DNA of 64,000 nucleotides. Source: Thermostichus lividus PCC 6715 (GTDB lineage Bacteria; Cyanobacteriota; Cyanobacteriia; Thermosynechococcales; Thermosynechococcaceae). The stretch spans positions 1,364,001 to 1,428,000 of the forward strand of contig NZ_CP018092.1 in the NCBI RefSeq assembly GCF_002754935.1, read 5' to 3'. Position numbers and translations under genes: made by a program. The notes beneath the pieces are model-generated. The model saw nothing but the letters and a program-made list of their open reading frames with translations. It was not told the origin of the DNA and did not search any database. Shown here one piece after another: positions 1-8,570 of this stretch; position 1 is the stretch's first letter, and every line of letters begins with the position of its first letter.

Positions 1-1475
1 CCCGTATCAAACCAGCCCTCGCTGTCTAGAACCTGCGCAGTTGCCTCAGGTTTGTTGTAGTAGCCTTTCATCACCTGCGGCCCTTTGGCCAGTACTAACC
101 CCTTTTGGCCAAATGCCATCTGAGCTTTGGTGTCTGGGTCAACAATTTTAATGGCAGTATCGGGAATAGGGCGACCCGCCGACCCCCGCAGGTTGGCCCA
201 ATAACGCCGCGCTGTTAAGACAACGGCTGTTTCAGTGAGGCCGTAGCCAACTAAAACCTCTAGACCAATCACTTCATAAAAGGTATCCAAGTGGGGAGCC
301 AAGGCACCCCCACCACTAATGATTTGCTTAATTTCACCGCCGGTGGCCTCACGGATTTTGCGGTACACCTTCGCTTCGCCAAGCCGGTATAGGGGCTTCA
401 GCAGCGCTGTTTGCAGCCGTGCGACAAATTTTTCCCAGCCGGTTGGGTTGGGGTTGGTTAAACTCAGTCCCGTAAGAAGCCGCCGTTGTAGAACGTATTG
501 GCGACCCACACTGAGGAAAAACTGTGCCAGTCGCCGCTTCTTGGCGGGGGCATCCCGCAGTTGTTTTTGTACCCCTTCGTAAAACCCTTCCCAGATGCGG
601 GGCACGGCAATCATGTAGTGGGGTTTACAACGTTTGAGGTCATTTTTGAAGTGGCGCAAGTTGGTGTAGGTTTGGGTACAACCCGCTGCAAATAAAAAAT
701 ACTCTGCCACCCGCTCGTAGGCGTGCCAGATGGGCAAAATACTCAAGGTGCGATCGCCAACATTGGGTTGCACAATGGCCCAGAGGTTCACAATCTGACT
801 CAGCAGACCACCGTGGGTGACCATAACCCCCTTGGGTTGACCCGTGGTGCCGGAGGTGTACATCAGGGTTGCCAGATCCGTCGGGGCGATCGCCACTGTG
901 CGCACCGTACCGTACTGTCCTTCATGAAACACTTGGCTAAAGTTTAATAGCCGTAGGGCGAACCCCTCCAGTTCTGGGGATTCTGTACTGAGCAGCACAA
1001 CCGTTCTAACCATTGTTTCCGCTAACCCCGCCTGCAACTTTTGCAGGGTGGCAAGGTTTTCCACTAATAGGAGGGTTGAGCCGCTATCGCGCAAAATATA
1101 AAGGAGTTCCTGCGCGTCGGCAGTGCCACTGCGGACAACATTAATGGCACCGGCCATCATACTTCCCTGATCGGCAATCAGCCAGCGGGGGCTATTGTCG
1201 GCAAACAGGGCAACGCGATCGCCGTGTATAACCCCTAGGGCTTGCAGTCCTGCCGCAAAGCGTTGAATGCGTTGATAGAGTTCACTGTAGGTAATGCAGG
1301 TTGCGGGATCTTCGTAGGGGGCATCGAGGGCAATCACGTCTCCATGGCGCTGTGCCAACAATGGCCAGAGTTCCGGCAGGGCTTGGAGAGTTTTGTAGGG
1401 TAAAAAGTGATCCGGTAGCGAGGCATCCCCCACTAATCCCGTCACCGGAGTATAAGTATAGGCTGCCGTCGTCAT
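1..1475 (-). CDS. aas: Long-chain acyl-ACP/acyl-CoA synthetase (AMP-binding), C-terminus outside window
   Basis: Activates free fatty acids with ATP to acyl-ACP or acyl-CoA; in cyanobacteria this family recycles fatty acids released from membrane lipids. The reverse strand reads open from an ATG at 1473-1475 with no stop to base 1, giving about 491 residues of an enzyme usually near 640-660 aa. Visible motifs are the P-loop-like TSGTTGQPKG, the downstream GYGLTET adenylate motif, and GWFDTG, which is the last thing before the window edge. A purine-rich GGAGGGAG precedes the start. It is divergent from maf. Family assignment is firm; ACP rather than CoA as acceptor is inferred from cyanobacterial practice. 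Confidence 0.88.
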   Translation of the reverse strand, partial: MTTAAYTYTPVTGLVGDASLPDHFLPYKTLQALPELWPLLAQRHGDVIALDAPYEDPATCITYSELYQRIQRFAAGLQALGVIHGDRVALFADNSPRWLIADQGSMMAGAINVVRSGTADAQELLYILRDSGSTLLLVENLATLQKLQAGLAETMVRTVVLLSTESPELEGFALRLLNFSQVFHEGQYGTVRTVAIAPTDLATLMYTSGTTGQPKGVMVTHGGLLSQIVNLWAIVQPNVGDRTLSILPIWHAYERVAEYFLFAAGCTQTYTNLRHFKNDLKRCKPHYMIAVPRIWEGFYEGVQKQLRDAPAKKRRLAQFFLSVGRQYVLQRRLLTGLSLTNPNPTGWEKFVARLQTALLKPLYRLGEAKVYRKIREATGGEIKQIISGGGALAPHLDTFYEVIGLEVLVGYGLTETAVVLTARRYWANLRGSAGRPIPDTAIKIVDPDTKAQMAFGQKGLVLAKGPQVMKGYYNKPEATAQVLDSEGWFDT

Positions 1476-1593
1476 CTCCCTCCCTCCAGATGCCTCATAA
1501 AGATAATAAATCGTCAATGCCGTAGCTAACGCAGTTTCAGGAATTTCAATGCGAAACTATACATGTTGGTGTGCCTTGCTTTACTGAAGAACT

Positions 1594-2193
1594 ATGCTGC
1601 CCTTTGTGCTTGCCTCTGCTTCCCCGGCTCGCCGTCAACTGTTGCAACAAATTGGCATCGAGCCGATTGTCCAGCCCAGCCATTTTGATGAATCAGTGAT
1701 TCAGGCAACAACCCCCACAGAACTGGTGCGCCTGTTGGCACGCTGTAAAGCGGAGACCATTGCCCACACCTACCCACCCCCTGCGGTGGTTCTAGGCTGT
1801 GACTCCGTGCTGGTGATGGATGGCAACATTTATGGTAAGCCCGCTTCAGCGGCAGAGGCGATCGCCCGTTGGCAGCGAATGCGCGGTCAAACTGGCGAGC
1901 TATTAACGGGGCATGCCCTCATCGATGTAACTCACGGATACACTAGCGTTGACGTGGAAACGACCCAGGTCACCTTTGCGCAGGTGAGCGATGCGGAAAT
2001 TACGGACTATGTGATGTCCGGTGAACCCTTGGCCTGTGCTGGTTGCTTTGCCTTGGATGGCCGAGGGGGAGCCTTTGTGGAAAAAATCATTGGCACCCCT
2101 AGTAACGTCATTGGCCTGAGCTTGCCCTTGCTGCGGCGGATGCTGGCTCGTATGGGGTATGCCCTGACGGATTTTCGCCCCCCATGCATCTAG
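1594..2193 (+). CDS. maf: Maf family nucleoside triphosphate pyrophosphatase
   Basis: Cytoplasmic house-cleaning pyrophosphatase that hydrolyses non-canonical or modified nucleoside triphosphates to monophosphates; related to the septum inhibitor Maf. The 199-aa protein begins [17 protein letters not shown], the diagnostic Maf N-terminus (LASxSPRR), followed by the GCDSVL segment that holds the catalytic aspartate and KPASAAEA. Length is normal for the family. It lies 52 bp upstream of rplS on the same strand, so co-transcription with rplS is possible but not shown. Confidence 0.92.
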   Translation: MLPFVLASASPARRQLLQQIGIEPIVQPSHFDESVIQATTPTELVRLLARCKAETIAHTYPPPAVVLGCDSVLVMDGNIYGKPASAAEAIARWQRMRGQTGELLTGHALIDVTHGYTSVDVETTQVTFAQVSDAEITDYVMSGEPLACAGCFALDGRGGAFVEKIIGTPSNVIGLSLPLLRRMLARMGYALTDFRPPCI

Positions 2194-2245
2194 ACAATGC
2201 TGTCGAATTGACCTATGCTAAGAGATTGCGAGTTAAGGAACTGTC

Positions 2246-2608
2246 ATGAACGCCCAAGACATTATTCGCTCAATTGAAGCGGAGCAACTAAAAGATGACT
2301 TGCCCGTGATTCATGTGGGCGATCGCGTCCGGGTTGGGGTGAAAATTCAAGAAGGTGGCAAAGAGCGGGTTCAGCCCTACGAAGGGGATGTCATTGCCAT
2401 GCGCAATAGTGGCATCAACCGCTCTATCACGGTTCGGCGCGTTTTTCAAGGCGTGGGTGTTGAGCGGGTTTTTTTACTGCACTCACCGCGAATTGATAGT
2501 ATTAAGGTAGTGCAGCGGGGTAAAGTTCGGCGGGCGAAGCTCTACTACCTGCGCAATTTGGTGGGTAAAGCAGCGCGGATCAAAGCACGATTTGATCGGC
2601 CACTTTAA
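2246..2608 (+). CDS. rplS: 50S ribosomal protein L19
   Basis: Structural protein of the large ribosomal subunit at the 30S-50S interface. The 120-aa product has the hallmark central stretch ([20 protein letters not shown]) and the [20 protein letters not shown]-terminus. Bacterial L19 is about 115-120 aa, so it is full length. An upstream TAAGGAA lies just before the ATG. The tRNA-Trp gene follows within 15 bp, the usual cyanobacterial rplS-trnW order. Confidence 0.97.
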   Translation: MNAQDIIRSIEAEQLKDDLPVIHVGDRVRVGVKIQEGGKERVQPYEGDVIAMRNSGINRSITVRRVFQGVGVERVFLLHSPRIDSIKVVQRGKVRRAKLYYLRNLVGKAARIKARFDRPL

Positions 2609-2622
2609 ATACCTTTAGTCTT

Positions 2623-2695
2623 GCGTCCTTAGTTCAGTTGGTAGAACGTCGGTCTCCAAAACCGGATGTCGGGGGTTCGAGTCCTCCAGGGCGCG
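2623..2695 (+). tRNA. trnW: tRNA-Trp (CCA)
   Basis: A 73-nt cloverleaf: acceptor strands GCGTCCT and AGGGCGC pair over 7 bp (one G-U), discriminator base G, D-arm with AGTTCAGTTGGTAGAAC, anticodon loop CTCCAAA giving anticodon CCA at 2656-2658, and T-arm GGGGG-TTCGAGT-CCTCC. The 3' CCA is not encoded. It directly follows rplS; its 3' end abuts the stop codon of an opposite-strand ORF. Confidence 0.96.
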
Positions 2696-3079
2696 TTAAT
2701 TTTTTACGCAGGGGTATAAGCGTAAGGTAACAAGGTTCTGTAACTGCTGAGCGAGGCGATAGGCTTGCTGCTCATAAAGTTCCAAGGTAATAGCGGCAGG
2801 GAGTTGCTCAATAAAGGCACGCGATCGCGGCAGGGGTAGGCCAGTAATTTTAGTAATTAAGTTGCCGATTTCTAAGGCAACTTCAGTATTGCGAGGGGCA
2901 TCTAGCCAGAGTCGCCACGATCGCCGCGGTGCTAATGCTCCCTGTTCAATCCGCCGCAGTCCTTGAATCGTTGCTAAAATCACCAAGCGATCGCCCACGG
3001 TGAGTTGGAGCATATCACTGGGTAAACACTGCTGAGTGCCCTCGCCACCGAGGAGTTGTTCGTGGCGATTGTAAAACAC
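2696..3079 (-). CDS. Truncated protein resembling the C-terminal domain of a TrkA/RCK-type potassium channel protein
   Basis: A 127-aa ORF starting at a GTG just beyond the cobW stop. It opens in mid-domain (FYNRHEQLLGGEG) and contains GDRLVILATIQGLRRIEQG, which resembles the RCK/TrkA C-terminal ligand-binding domain at the end of cyanobacterial potassium channel proteins of several hundred residues. No membrane pore or NAD-binding domain is present. The same frame stays open upstream into the 3' end of cobW (LAADVSV), as if the rest of the gene had been replaced by cobW. It may be a gene remnant or a free-standing small protein. The family call is by eye and uncertain. Confidence 0.5.
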   Translation of the reverse strand: MFYNRHEQLLGGEGTQQCLPSDMLQLTVGDRLVILATIQGLRRIEQGALAPRRSWRLWLDAPRNTEVALEIGNLITKITGLPLPRSRAFIEQLPAAITLELYEQQAYRLAQQLQNLVTLRLYPCVKN

Positions 3080-3081
3080 GC

Positions 3082-4098
3082 TTACATCAGCCGCGAGACC
3101 AAGTCTTGGCGATCAATCCCCTTGCCAATCACCACCAATCGCGTGTGCCGGGATTCGTGGGGCTGCCACAGGCGATCGTAGAACACCTCCAACCGCTGAC
3201 CCACCCCCTGCACCACCAGTCGCATCGGCTTCCCCTCAATTGCCGCAAAGCCCTTGATGCGGTAGATGTCGGGTTCCTTTAACAGGCGCTCAAGGGACTG
3301 GCGTAAACCATTGAGGTCGCAACATCCCATCTCTAGGCAAACCGCCGCAATCTCCTCATCATGATCATGCTCCGCCTCACCATCGTGGTGGCTAGGTCGC
3401 TGCCCTAAATCCTCCTCAACCGCTGCATTAAACCCAAGAAGTAACTCTGTAGGCACCTGCCCGTGGCTAGCCGCAATGACCTTAATGCGCGAGGGCAGTT
3501 GGGCTTGCAGGCTCTCAACAAGGTGCTGAGGTTGACCTGCCGCCAGTTGATCGGTCTTGGTCAGGATCACTAAATCCGCACAGGCCAGCTGATCGCTAAA
3601 GAGTTCTTCGAGAGGCGTGTCATCGTGCTGCAGACTCTCATCTGCGGCCTTTTGGGCAAACAGTGCCTCCACATCGGCACTCACTTGTCCAGCGGCGAAG
3701 GCGAGTCCATCCACCACCGTCACCACGCCATCTACCGTGGCAGCATGGCGTACCTCTGGCCAACGAAACGCCATCACCAAGGGTTTGGGTAATGCCAAAC
3801 CGGAGGTTTCAATGACAATGTGGTCAATTTGCTGCCGCCGTTGCAGCAACGCCTGCATCGTTGGCAGAAACTCATCCTGTACCGTGCAGCACAGACAGCC
3901 GTTAGTCAGCTCCCAGATCCCAGCCGTTTCAGTACAGCACGACTCTAGCAGGTCGCCATCAATCCCCACATCCCCAAACTCATTGACAATCACCGCAATC
4001 CGTCTGCCCTGGGCATGGCTGAGCAGATGACGAATCAGAGTGGTTTTGCCGCTACCTAAAAAGCCAGTAATGATCGTTACAGGAATCTTTGCCGCCAT
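3082..4098 (-). CDS. CobW/COG0523 family GTP-dependent metallochaperone
   Basis: P-loop GTPase of the G3E class that delivers metal (zinc, cobalt or other) to target proteins. The 338-aa protein has the Walker A motif GFLGSGKT at about residues 12-19, the metal-binding GCLCC at about 67-71, an NKTDQ-type specificity motif (LTKTDQL), and a His/Asp-rich loop (HHDGEAEHDHDEE) near residues 238-250 that could hold metal. The CobW C-terminal domain follows. Its ATG overlaps the glcD stop by one base (TAATG), implying translational coupling. The cognate metal and client are unknown; cobalt for B12 is not implied by context. Confidence 0.88.
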   Translation of the reverse strand: MAAKIPVTIITGFLGSGKTTLIRHLLSHAQGRRIAVIVNEFGDVGIDGDLLESCCTETAGIWELTNGCLCCTVQDEFLPTMQALLQRRQQIDHIVIETSGLALPKPLVMAFRWPEVRHAATVDGVVTVVDGLAFAAGQVSADVEALFAQKAADESLQHDDTPLEELFSDQLACADLVILTKTDQLAAGQPQHLVESLQAQLPSRIKVIAASHGQVPTELLLGFNAAVEEDLGQRPSHHDGEAEHDHDEEIAAVCLEMGCCDLNGLRQSLERLLKEPDIYRIKGFAAIEGKPMRLVVQGVGQRLEVFYDRLWQPHESRHTRLVVIGKGIDRQDLVSRLM

Positions 4099-5567
4099 TA
4101 AAAGACCTCAACCTGTGGGTAGGCGTTGACGTGGTGTGCCCCTTCGCCACAGGTGCGCGGGGTTGGAAACAGTTTTTCCGGATTGGCGAGCCGCTTCGGA
4201 TCGAAGGCTGAGCGCACCTGCTGCATGGTTTCTAGATCCGCTGGGCTGAACATTTCAGGCATGAAACAGGCTTTGTCACTACCAATGCCATGCTCGCCGG
4301 AAATACTTCCTCCCAAGCGCACACAGAGCTTGAGAATTTCCCCTCCAAGAGCTTCGACCTCAGCAAGGGCACCGGGCACGGCTTGATCGTAAAGAATCAG
4401 AGGATGCAAGTTGCCATCCCCCGCATGGAAGACGTTGGCAATGCGGTAGCCGCTGCGCTGACTCAGTTGCTCAATTTCCTTAAGAACGGTGGCTAATTGA
4501 CTGCGGGGAATCACGCCATCCTGGACAAAATAGTTCGGACTCAGGCGACCCGCAGCAGCAAAGGCGGCTTTGCGACCTTTCCAGAGGCGTAGGCGTTCCT
4601 CGGCGGCGGTAGCAATCCTGACGTGGCGCGCCCCTTGAGCATAACAAATCTGTGACACTCGCTCTTGGAGGACGGGCACTTCTGCCTCTAGGCCATCCAC
4701 TTCCACCAAAAGCACCGCCCCAGCATCCCGGGGATAGCAATTGGTCGCCACTACGTCTTCAACCGCATTGATGCTGAGGTTATCCATAATTTCCATCCCA
4801 GCGGGGATAATGCCAGCACGGATAATGGCAGAGACCGTTTCCCCTGCTGCTTCAATTGTGGTGAAATCTGCCAATAGGACGGCGATCGCCTCCGCTTGCT
4901 TCAGAACCCGCAGGCGAATTTCCGTGGCAATTCCCAAGGTTCCCTCAGAGCCAACAAACACACCCGTCAGATCGTAACCGGGCATCTCTGGCACAGCTCC
5001 GCCCAGTTCAACAATCTCACCATTGGGCAAGACGACCGTTAGTCCCAAGACATGGTTAGTGGTTACGCCATATTTTAAGCAGTGAACCCCACCAGAGTTT
5101 TCTGCGACATTGCCACCGATGGAGCAAATAATCTGACTTGAGGGATCCGGTGCGTAGTAGTAGCCCTGATCGGCAACAGCTTGGGTAACCCAAGCGTTAA
5201 TGACCCCAGGCTGGACAACAACTTGCTGATTCGCTAGATCCACGTCCAGAATTTGGTTCATGCGGGCGGTAACAATCAGGATGCCATCGGCCAGCGGTAA
5301 GGCACCACCCGATAGCCCCGTTCCTGAACCGCGAGCCACAAAGGGTACACGGTAGCGATCGCATACCTTAAGAATAGCCGCCACCTGCTCGGTAGTGGTG
5401 GGCAGAACCACTAACTTTGGCCGTTGGCGATATATGGCTAGGCCATCGCATTCATACACCAAGCTTTCCGACTCATCAGTGATTAGTCCGCTACTGCCGA
5501 CAATGAGCAGCAGTTCCTCTGTAATGCGTTGCCATGGAGTGGTTTGCACCAGTGTGTTCATTGGCAT
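4098..5567 (-). CDS. glcD: Glycolate dehydrogenase FAD-linked subunit GlcD
   Basis: Oxidises glycolate, the product of photorespiratory phosphoglycolate salvage, to glyoxylate. The 489-aa product has a PCMH-type FAD-binding domain with ARGSGTGLSGGALPL at about residues 79-92 and SIGGNVAENSGG further on, and the FAD-oxidase C-terminal domain containing HAGDGNLHP and SGEHGIG, which are typical of GlcD. The iron-sulfur subunit GlcF and second flavin subunit GlcE are encoded about 21 kb away. I use the first ATG; an internal ATG two codons later is also possible. cobW is coupled downstream. Confidence 0.93.
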   Translation of the reverse strand: MPMNTLVQTTPWQRITEELLLIVGSSGLITDESESLVYECDGLAIYRQRPKLVVLPTTTEQVAAILKVCDRYRVPFVARGSGTGLSGGALPLADGILIVTARMNQILDVDLANQQVVVQPGVINAWVTQAVADQGYYYAPDPSSQIICSIGGNVAENSGGVHCLKYGVTTNHVLGLTVVLPNGEIVELGGAVPEMPGYDLTGVFVGSEGTLGIATEIRLRVLKQAEAIAVLLADFTTIEAAGETVSAIIRAGIIPAGMEIMDNLSINAVEDVVATNCYPRDAGAVLLVEVDGLEAEVPVLQERVSQICYAQGARHVRIATAAEERLRLWKGRKAAFAAAGRLSPNYFVQDGVIPRSQLATVLKEIEQLSQRSGYRIANVFHAGDGNLHPLILYDQAVPGALAEVEALGGEILKLCVRLGGSISGEHGIGSDKACFMPEMFSPADLETMQQVRSAFDPKRLANPEKLFPTPRTCGEGAHHVNAYPQVEVF

Positions 5568-5831
5568 CCCAGCGTTGGCTGACCCTATCTATTGTGCCAG
5601 AAGCCCCAGACATCCTCAATGAGTCTCAATGAGTGCTCTGAGGTGGCTGGCCTCGGAACGTCCCTTGCTAAGTGGCTGTGACGGGAGACATCCCCTCAAG
5701 AGCGTAAAAATTTATCACCCTTGGTTCCGCTCACTGTTAAGAGTTGCTGAATTTCTCTAAAGCTGCCAATTTTCAAGTGATACATTACAACCTATACCCC
5801 CTATACCCTCCATGTAGCGAGCTTTTAGAAC

Positions 5832-6107
5832 ATGAGCCAACACCTCACCCATCCCCTCATGCCGATCTTAGTGATTTTGAGCACTGCTTCAGCGGCATCT
5901 GCTTTGCCACGCGGTGGTTTTGGTGGTGGCTTTGGCGGGGTTCGTGCCCCATCCGTTGGTGCTGAGCGCAACTTCAGTAATCGTTTTGTAGATGTTCACC
6001 CCACTGCCAACTGGGATAACCGCGTCAACACGATTGATCCAGACGATGCGCAACGGTCACTGCTTGCTGTTAACTACGCCTTTGCGCATATCACTGACGT
6101 GGTCTAA
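5832..6107 (+). CDS. Small Gly-rich putative secreted protein
   Basis: A 91-aa ORF with a hydrophobic stretch (MPILVILSTASAASALP from about residue 10) that could be a signal peptide ending near an Ala-Leu-Pro, then a Gly-rich segment GGFGGGFGG and a polar tail. No family is recognised. The ATG lacks a convincing Shine-Dalgarno sequence, and a second in-frame ATG at 5859 would give a cleaner signal peptide. The product could be the head of a formerly longer protein. Reality of the gene is moderate at best. Confidence 0.4.
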   Translation: MSQHLTHPLMPILVILSTASAASALPRGGFGGGFGGVRAPSVGAERNFSNRFVDVHPTANWDNRVNTIDPDDAQRSLLAVNYAFAHITDVV

Positions 6108-6232
6108 CTGACTGTGCCCGTCGCTATCGGGGTTATAGAGGCGCCAATCAATCACCCAGAACTGTCCAGTTGGCCTGTTACACACAAGCCCAGTCTCGAT
6201 CGCCAGCACTCGTTCCTCTGTCGGTTACTGCA

Positions 6233-6568
6233 TTAGACTAGAAACTGCTCCCAACCATCCCCAAACTGAAAACACATCGTTGGAAAAATCGCTTCCAGAT
6301 TTGGATCCGGTCGCGGAATCACTGTTGAAGACAGATACAGAGTTTTCTCCTTAGGGCTTTCGGCAGGAATCCGTTTGGCTGCTTCTACACCAGCCGCAAC
6401 CGCAATTTGCACCTCTGACACATCGCCACGAACAATAATTGTCAGCCGCGCCCCACTCACACGCTCATACCCTACAAGGGTGACCCGGGCAGCCTTGACC
6501 ATCACATCAGCAACAGCCAACGCGGGAGGATGACCTAGCACTTCCACCATCCCAACGGCAATGGGCAT
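6233..6568 (-). CDS. Carboxysome shell protein, CcmK family (single BMC domain), satellite locus
   Basis: Forms hexagonal tiles of the carboxysome shell. The 111-aa protein begins MPIAVGMVEVLG and has KAARVTLVGYE and RGDVSEVQIAVAAGVEAAK, classic BMC-domain sequence. The pore loop reads ERVSGAR, where the major shell proteins CcmK1/K2 have KIGSGR. It is about 8-9 residues longer than CcmK2 (about 102 aa), with an insert after the AAKRI helix and a divergent tail (FGDGWEQFLV). It stands alone, with no ccmL/M/N/O nearby, as satellite CcmK3/4-type genes do. Which paralog number applies cannot be settled here. Confidence 0.85.
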   Translation of the reverse strand: MPIAVGMVEVLGHPPALAVADVMVKAARVTLVGYERVSGARLTIIVRGDVSEVQIAVAAGVEAAKRIPAESPKEKTLYLSSTVIPRPDPNLEAIFPTMCFQFGDGWEQFLV

Positions 6569-6896
6569 GAATGCAGCTCCTACACAAAAAAGACGGTTAC
6601 ACTCGCTTGTGAGGTGCCTGACCCCAAGACTAGGCCAGCCTCGTCAGGTATTAAGGGGATGGACTGAACGAGACGCCCCCTCTTATACGTGCGATGTCTT
6701 AGGGTTTAGGCGCGGCAGTGTAAGCTCAGCATACCATTTCCTCTGTACCCACACATAAGCCAGATCTGGAGTAACCATTACAGATGGTTATTACCAGAAT
6801 CAGATTTGCTGATGCGTTGACGTTACCCTCCCAATCTGCCAAGACGTGTCCCCTCAGCCCCATAATGAACTAAGGTTAGCAATTTGTGGTTTAACG
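6569..6896. other. Intergenic region between ccmK-like gene and cyclophilin, no gene seen
   Basis: About 330 bp separating divergent genes. The ORFs here lack recognisable composition or start signals. It must contain promoters for both flanking genes, but I see no convincing -35/-10 pair. A GTG at 6846 is in frame with the cyclophilin but adds residues before the lipoprotein signal, so it is unlikely to be the start. Confidence 0.5.
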
Positions 6897-7616
6897 ATGA
6901 GATATTTGCATCTAAGCACACTCTTTCCACGGCTAGTTGCATTGCTGGCAGTTATATTCCTCGTGAGTTGTGCCTCTCTCTCTTCGGTTGCTGACACTAG
7001 TTCGATTCCTGGAGCACAAAGTAATACATCTATGGCAAATTTACCTCGACTGAATGGTGATGCCACCGTAGTGATCACCGTTAATGATCGCCCAATTACC
7101 ATTCAGGTCAATGGTGCCGCAGCACCCATTACGGCTGGCAACTTCGTTGATCTTGTCAATCGCGGTGTTTACGATGGCACTGTGTTTCACCGCGTGGTGC
7201 GCGAGCCACAGCCGTTTGTGGTGCAAGGGGGAGACCCGCAAAGCACTGATCCGACTGTGTCACCCCAACTGTACGGCACTGGCTCATTTATTGATCCAAA
7301 GACAAATCGCCCCCGTTACATTCCCCTTGAAATTTTAGGCAAAGGCAGTAGCACTCCTACCTATAGTCAGGCAGGCAAGGTATCACCGCAACTCAATCAC
7401 ACCCGCGGCGCAGTGGCGATGGCGCGATCGCAATTGCCGGATTCCGCCTCGGCGCAATTTTACATTGCGCTGCAACAACTCGATTTTCTGGATGGCAACT
7501 ATGCTGTCTTTGGTTATGTTACAGAGGGGATGGATGTGGTGGACAGTATCCAAATGGGCGATCGCATCCAGTCTGCTAAAGTCGTGGCGGGGCTGGAGCA
7601 TCTACAGCAGCCATAA
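6897..7616 (+). CDS. Peptidyl-prolyl cis-trans isomerase, cyclophilin type, lipoprotein
   Basis: Catalyses proline isomerisation during folding of exported proteins. From the ATG at 6897 the 239-aa protein has a signal sequence with a lipobox (IFLVSCAS), predicting a lipid-anchored periplasmic or thylakoid-lumen protein. The cyclophilin domain follows, with [28 protein letters not shown] and the later segment [18 protein letters not shown]. The GTG 51 bp upstream is rejected because it would bury the signal peptide. The 3' end overlaps the convergent DUF2062 gene by 41 bp. Confidence 0.88.
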   Translation: MRYLHLSTLFPRLVALLAVIFLVSCASLSSVADTSSIPGAQSNTSMANLPRLNGDATVVITVNDRPITIQVNGAAAPITAGNFVDLVNRGVYDGTVFHRVVREPQPFVVQGGDPQSTDPTVSPQLYGTGSFIDPKTNRPRYIPLEILGKGSSTPTYSQAGKVSPQLNHTRGAVAMARSQLPDSASAQFYIALQQLDFLDGNYAVFGYVTEGMDVVDSIQMGDRIQSAKVVAGLEHLQQP

Positions 7617-8112
7617 GCGATCGCCGACGAAAGCGTTGGCGGAGGGTGGGCAACAGCCGCAAGCAAAGGCTATAGGTGAGCAAGCCAGCAACAACCCCCA
7701 CCCAAACACTGCCAAACATCAGAATAGTAGCCATTTGTCCCCCCTGCTCAAGCACTGATGCCCAAGAGTCCACGCCTGTTAACACTAGGGATGGCTGACC
7801 CAACAGCCACCAGCCCACTTGAAAGTTGAACCAAAACAGGGGCACATAGGTAAAGGGATTACTGACCCAAGTTGCAAGTGCTGCGAGGGGCTTGTTCCCC
7901 CTCAGGAGAAGTGCCAAGCCAACAGCAATAATCATTTGGCCACCAAACAGAGGCAACATACCAGCAAACACACCGGCTGCCAGCCCCCGTGCCACATGTT
8001 CAGTACTCCCATGGGAGCGCATCAGACGTAAATAGTAATAACGAACCGACCGTCGTAAGTTTTGCTGCCAGCGGAAGCGGCGTGGATGCTCAAACAAGGG
8101 CAACGGCACCAT
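7576..8112 (-). CDS. DUF2062 domain membrane protein
   Basis: A 178-aa protein with a basic N-terminus ([20 protein letters not shown]) and the DUF2062 signature: [42 protein letters not shown]. Three or four hydrophobic segments predict an inner-membrane protein. Function of the family is unknown. It is convergent with the cyclophilin gene, with overlapping 3' ends, and divergent from rpoB. Confidence 0.82.
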   Translation of the reverse strand: MVPLPLFEHPRRFRWQQNLRRSVRYYYLRLMRSHGSTEHVARGLAAGVFAGMLPLFGGQMIIAVGLALLLRGNKPLAALATWVSNPFTYVPLFWFNFQVGWWLLGQPSLVLTGVDSWASVLEQGGQMATILMFGSVWVGVVAGLLTYSLCLRLLPTLRQRFRRRSLMAAVDAPAPPRL

Positions 8113-8407
8113 AAGGTTCTCGGTAGAGCTTGAAATGAACTAACTACCCCGCTGTGTAGGCGGTACGGGTTTACGAAACCCCACTTTCCACCATAGCAGA
8201 GAATTTCTTTCTCTTCTTGTGCCCTAGGCGCTTGATTGATCCCGTCTGCTTGCACGCCTCTGAAGTAGCGCCAAGACAGCCAAGACTACGTCCAGTTGCT
8301 GATTCGTCGCCACTGTACATTACAATCTCGTCAACAATAACCCTTAAGCCCATTTGCCGTACACTTCTGTGCTATGCTCCTAGGTAAGCGGCTTGCCAGC
8401 GCAATAG

Positions 8408-8419
8408 TGACACGTGTCA
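8408..8419. promoter_or_regulatory. Perfect 12-bp palindrome upstream of rpoB
   Basis: TGACACGTGTCA is a perfect inverted repeat about 150 bp before the rpoB ATG and about 90 bp upstream of the candidate -35 box. Its symmetry is that of a dimeric regulator's operator, but no regulator is known to me for it. It may be chance. Confidence 0.35.
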
Positions 8420-8500
8420 ACGTCTTTTTCGCCCCCCTTAGTCATGACACCAATTCTCCAGCAGCACAAGGGCTGTGTGGAGACTTTTTGCTGTCTGTTA

Positions 8501-8530
8501 TTGACAGCGTTACCACAAATGTCTTAGGAT
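8501..8530 (+). promoter_or_regulatory. Candidate sigma-70 type promoter of rpoB-rpoC1-rpoC2
   Basis: A consensus -35 hexamer TTGACA (8501-8506) and a TAGGAT -10 hexamer (8525-8530) are separated by 18 bp. The predicted start lies near 8537, leaving a 5' leader of about 35 nt that carries the AGAGGA ribosome-binding site at 8560-8565 before the ATG at 8571. Seen by eye only. Confidence 0.6.
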
Positions 8531-8570
8531 GCAAGATCCGCGTTTTAGCGATACCCTCTAGAGGATATAC

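Noticed and set aside
5615-5634. Tandem 10-bp repeat CTCAATGAGT x2 upstream of glcD
   Set aside because: Too short to separate from chance duplication; no regulatory context.
5744-5965. 73-aa forward ORF overlapping the small Gly-rich gene
   Set aside because: Out of frame with the signal-peptide-bearing ORF and low-complexity aromatic sequence only; treated as a shadow.
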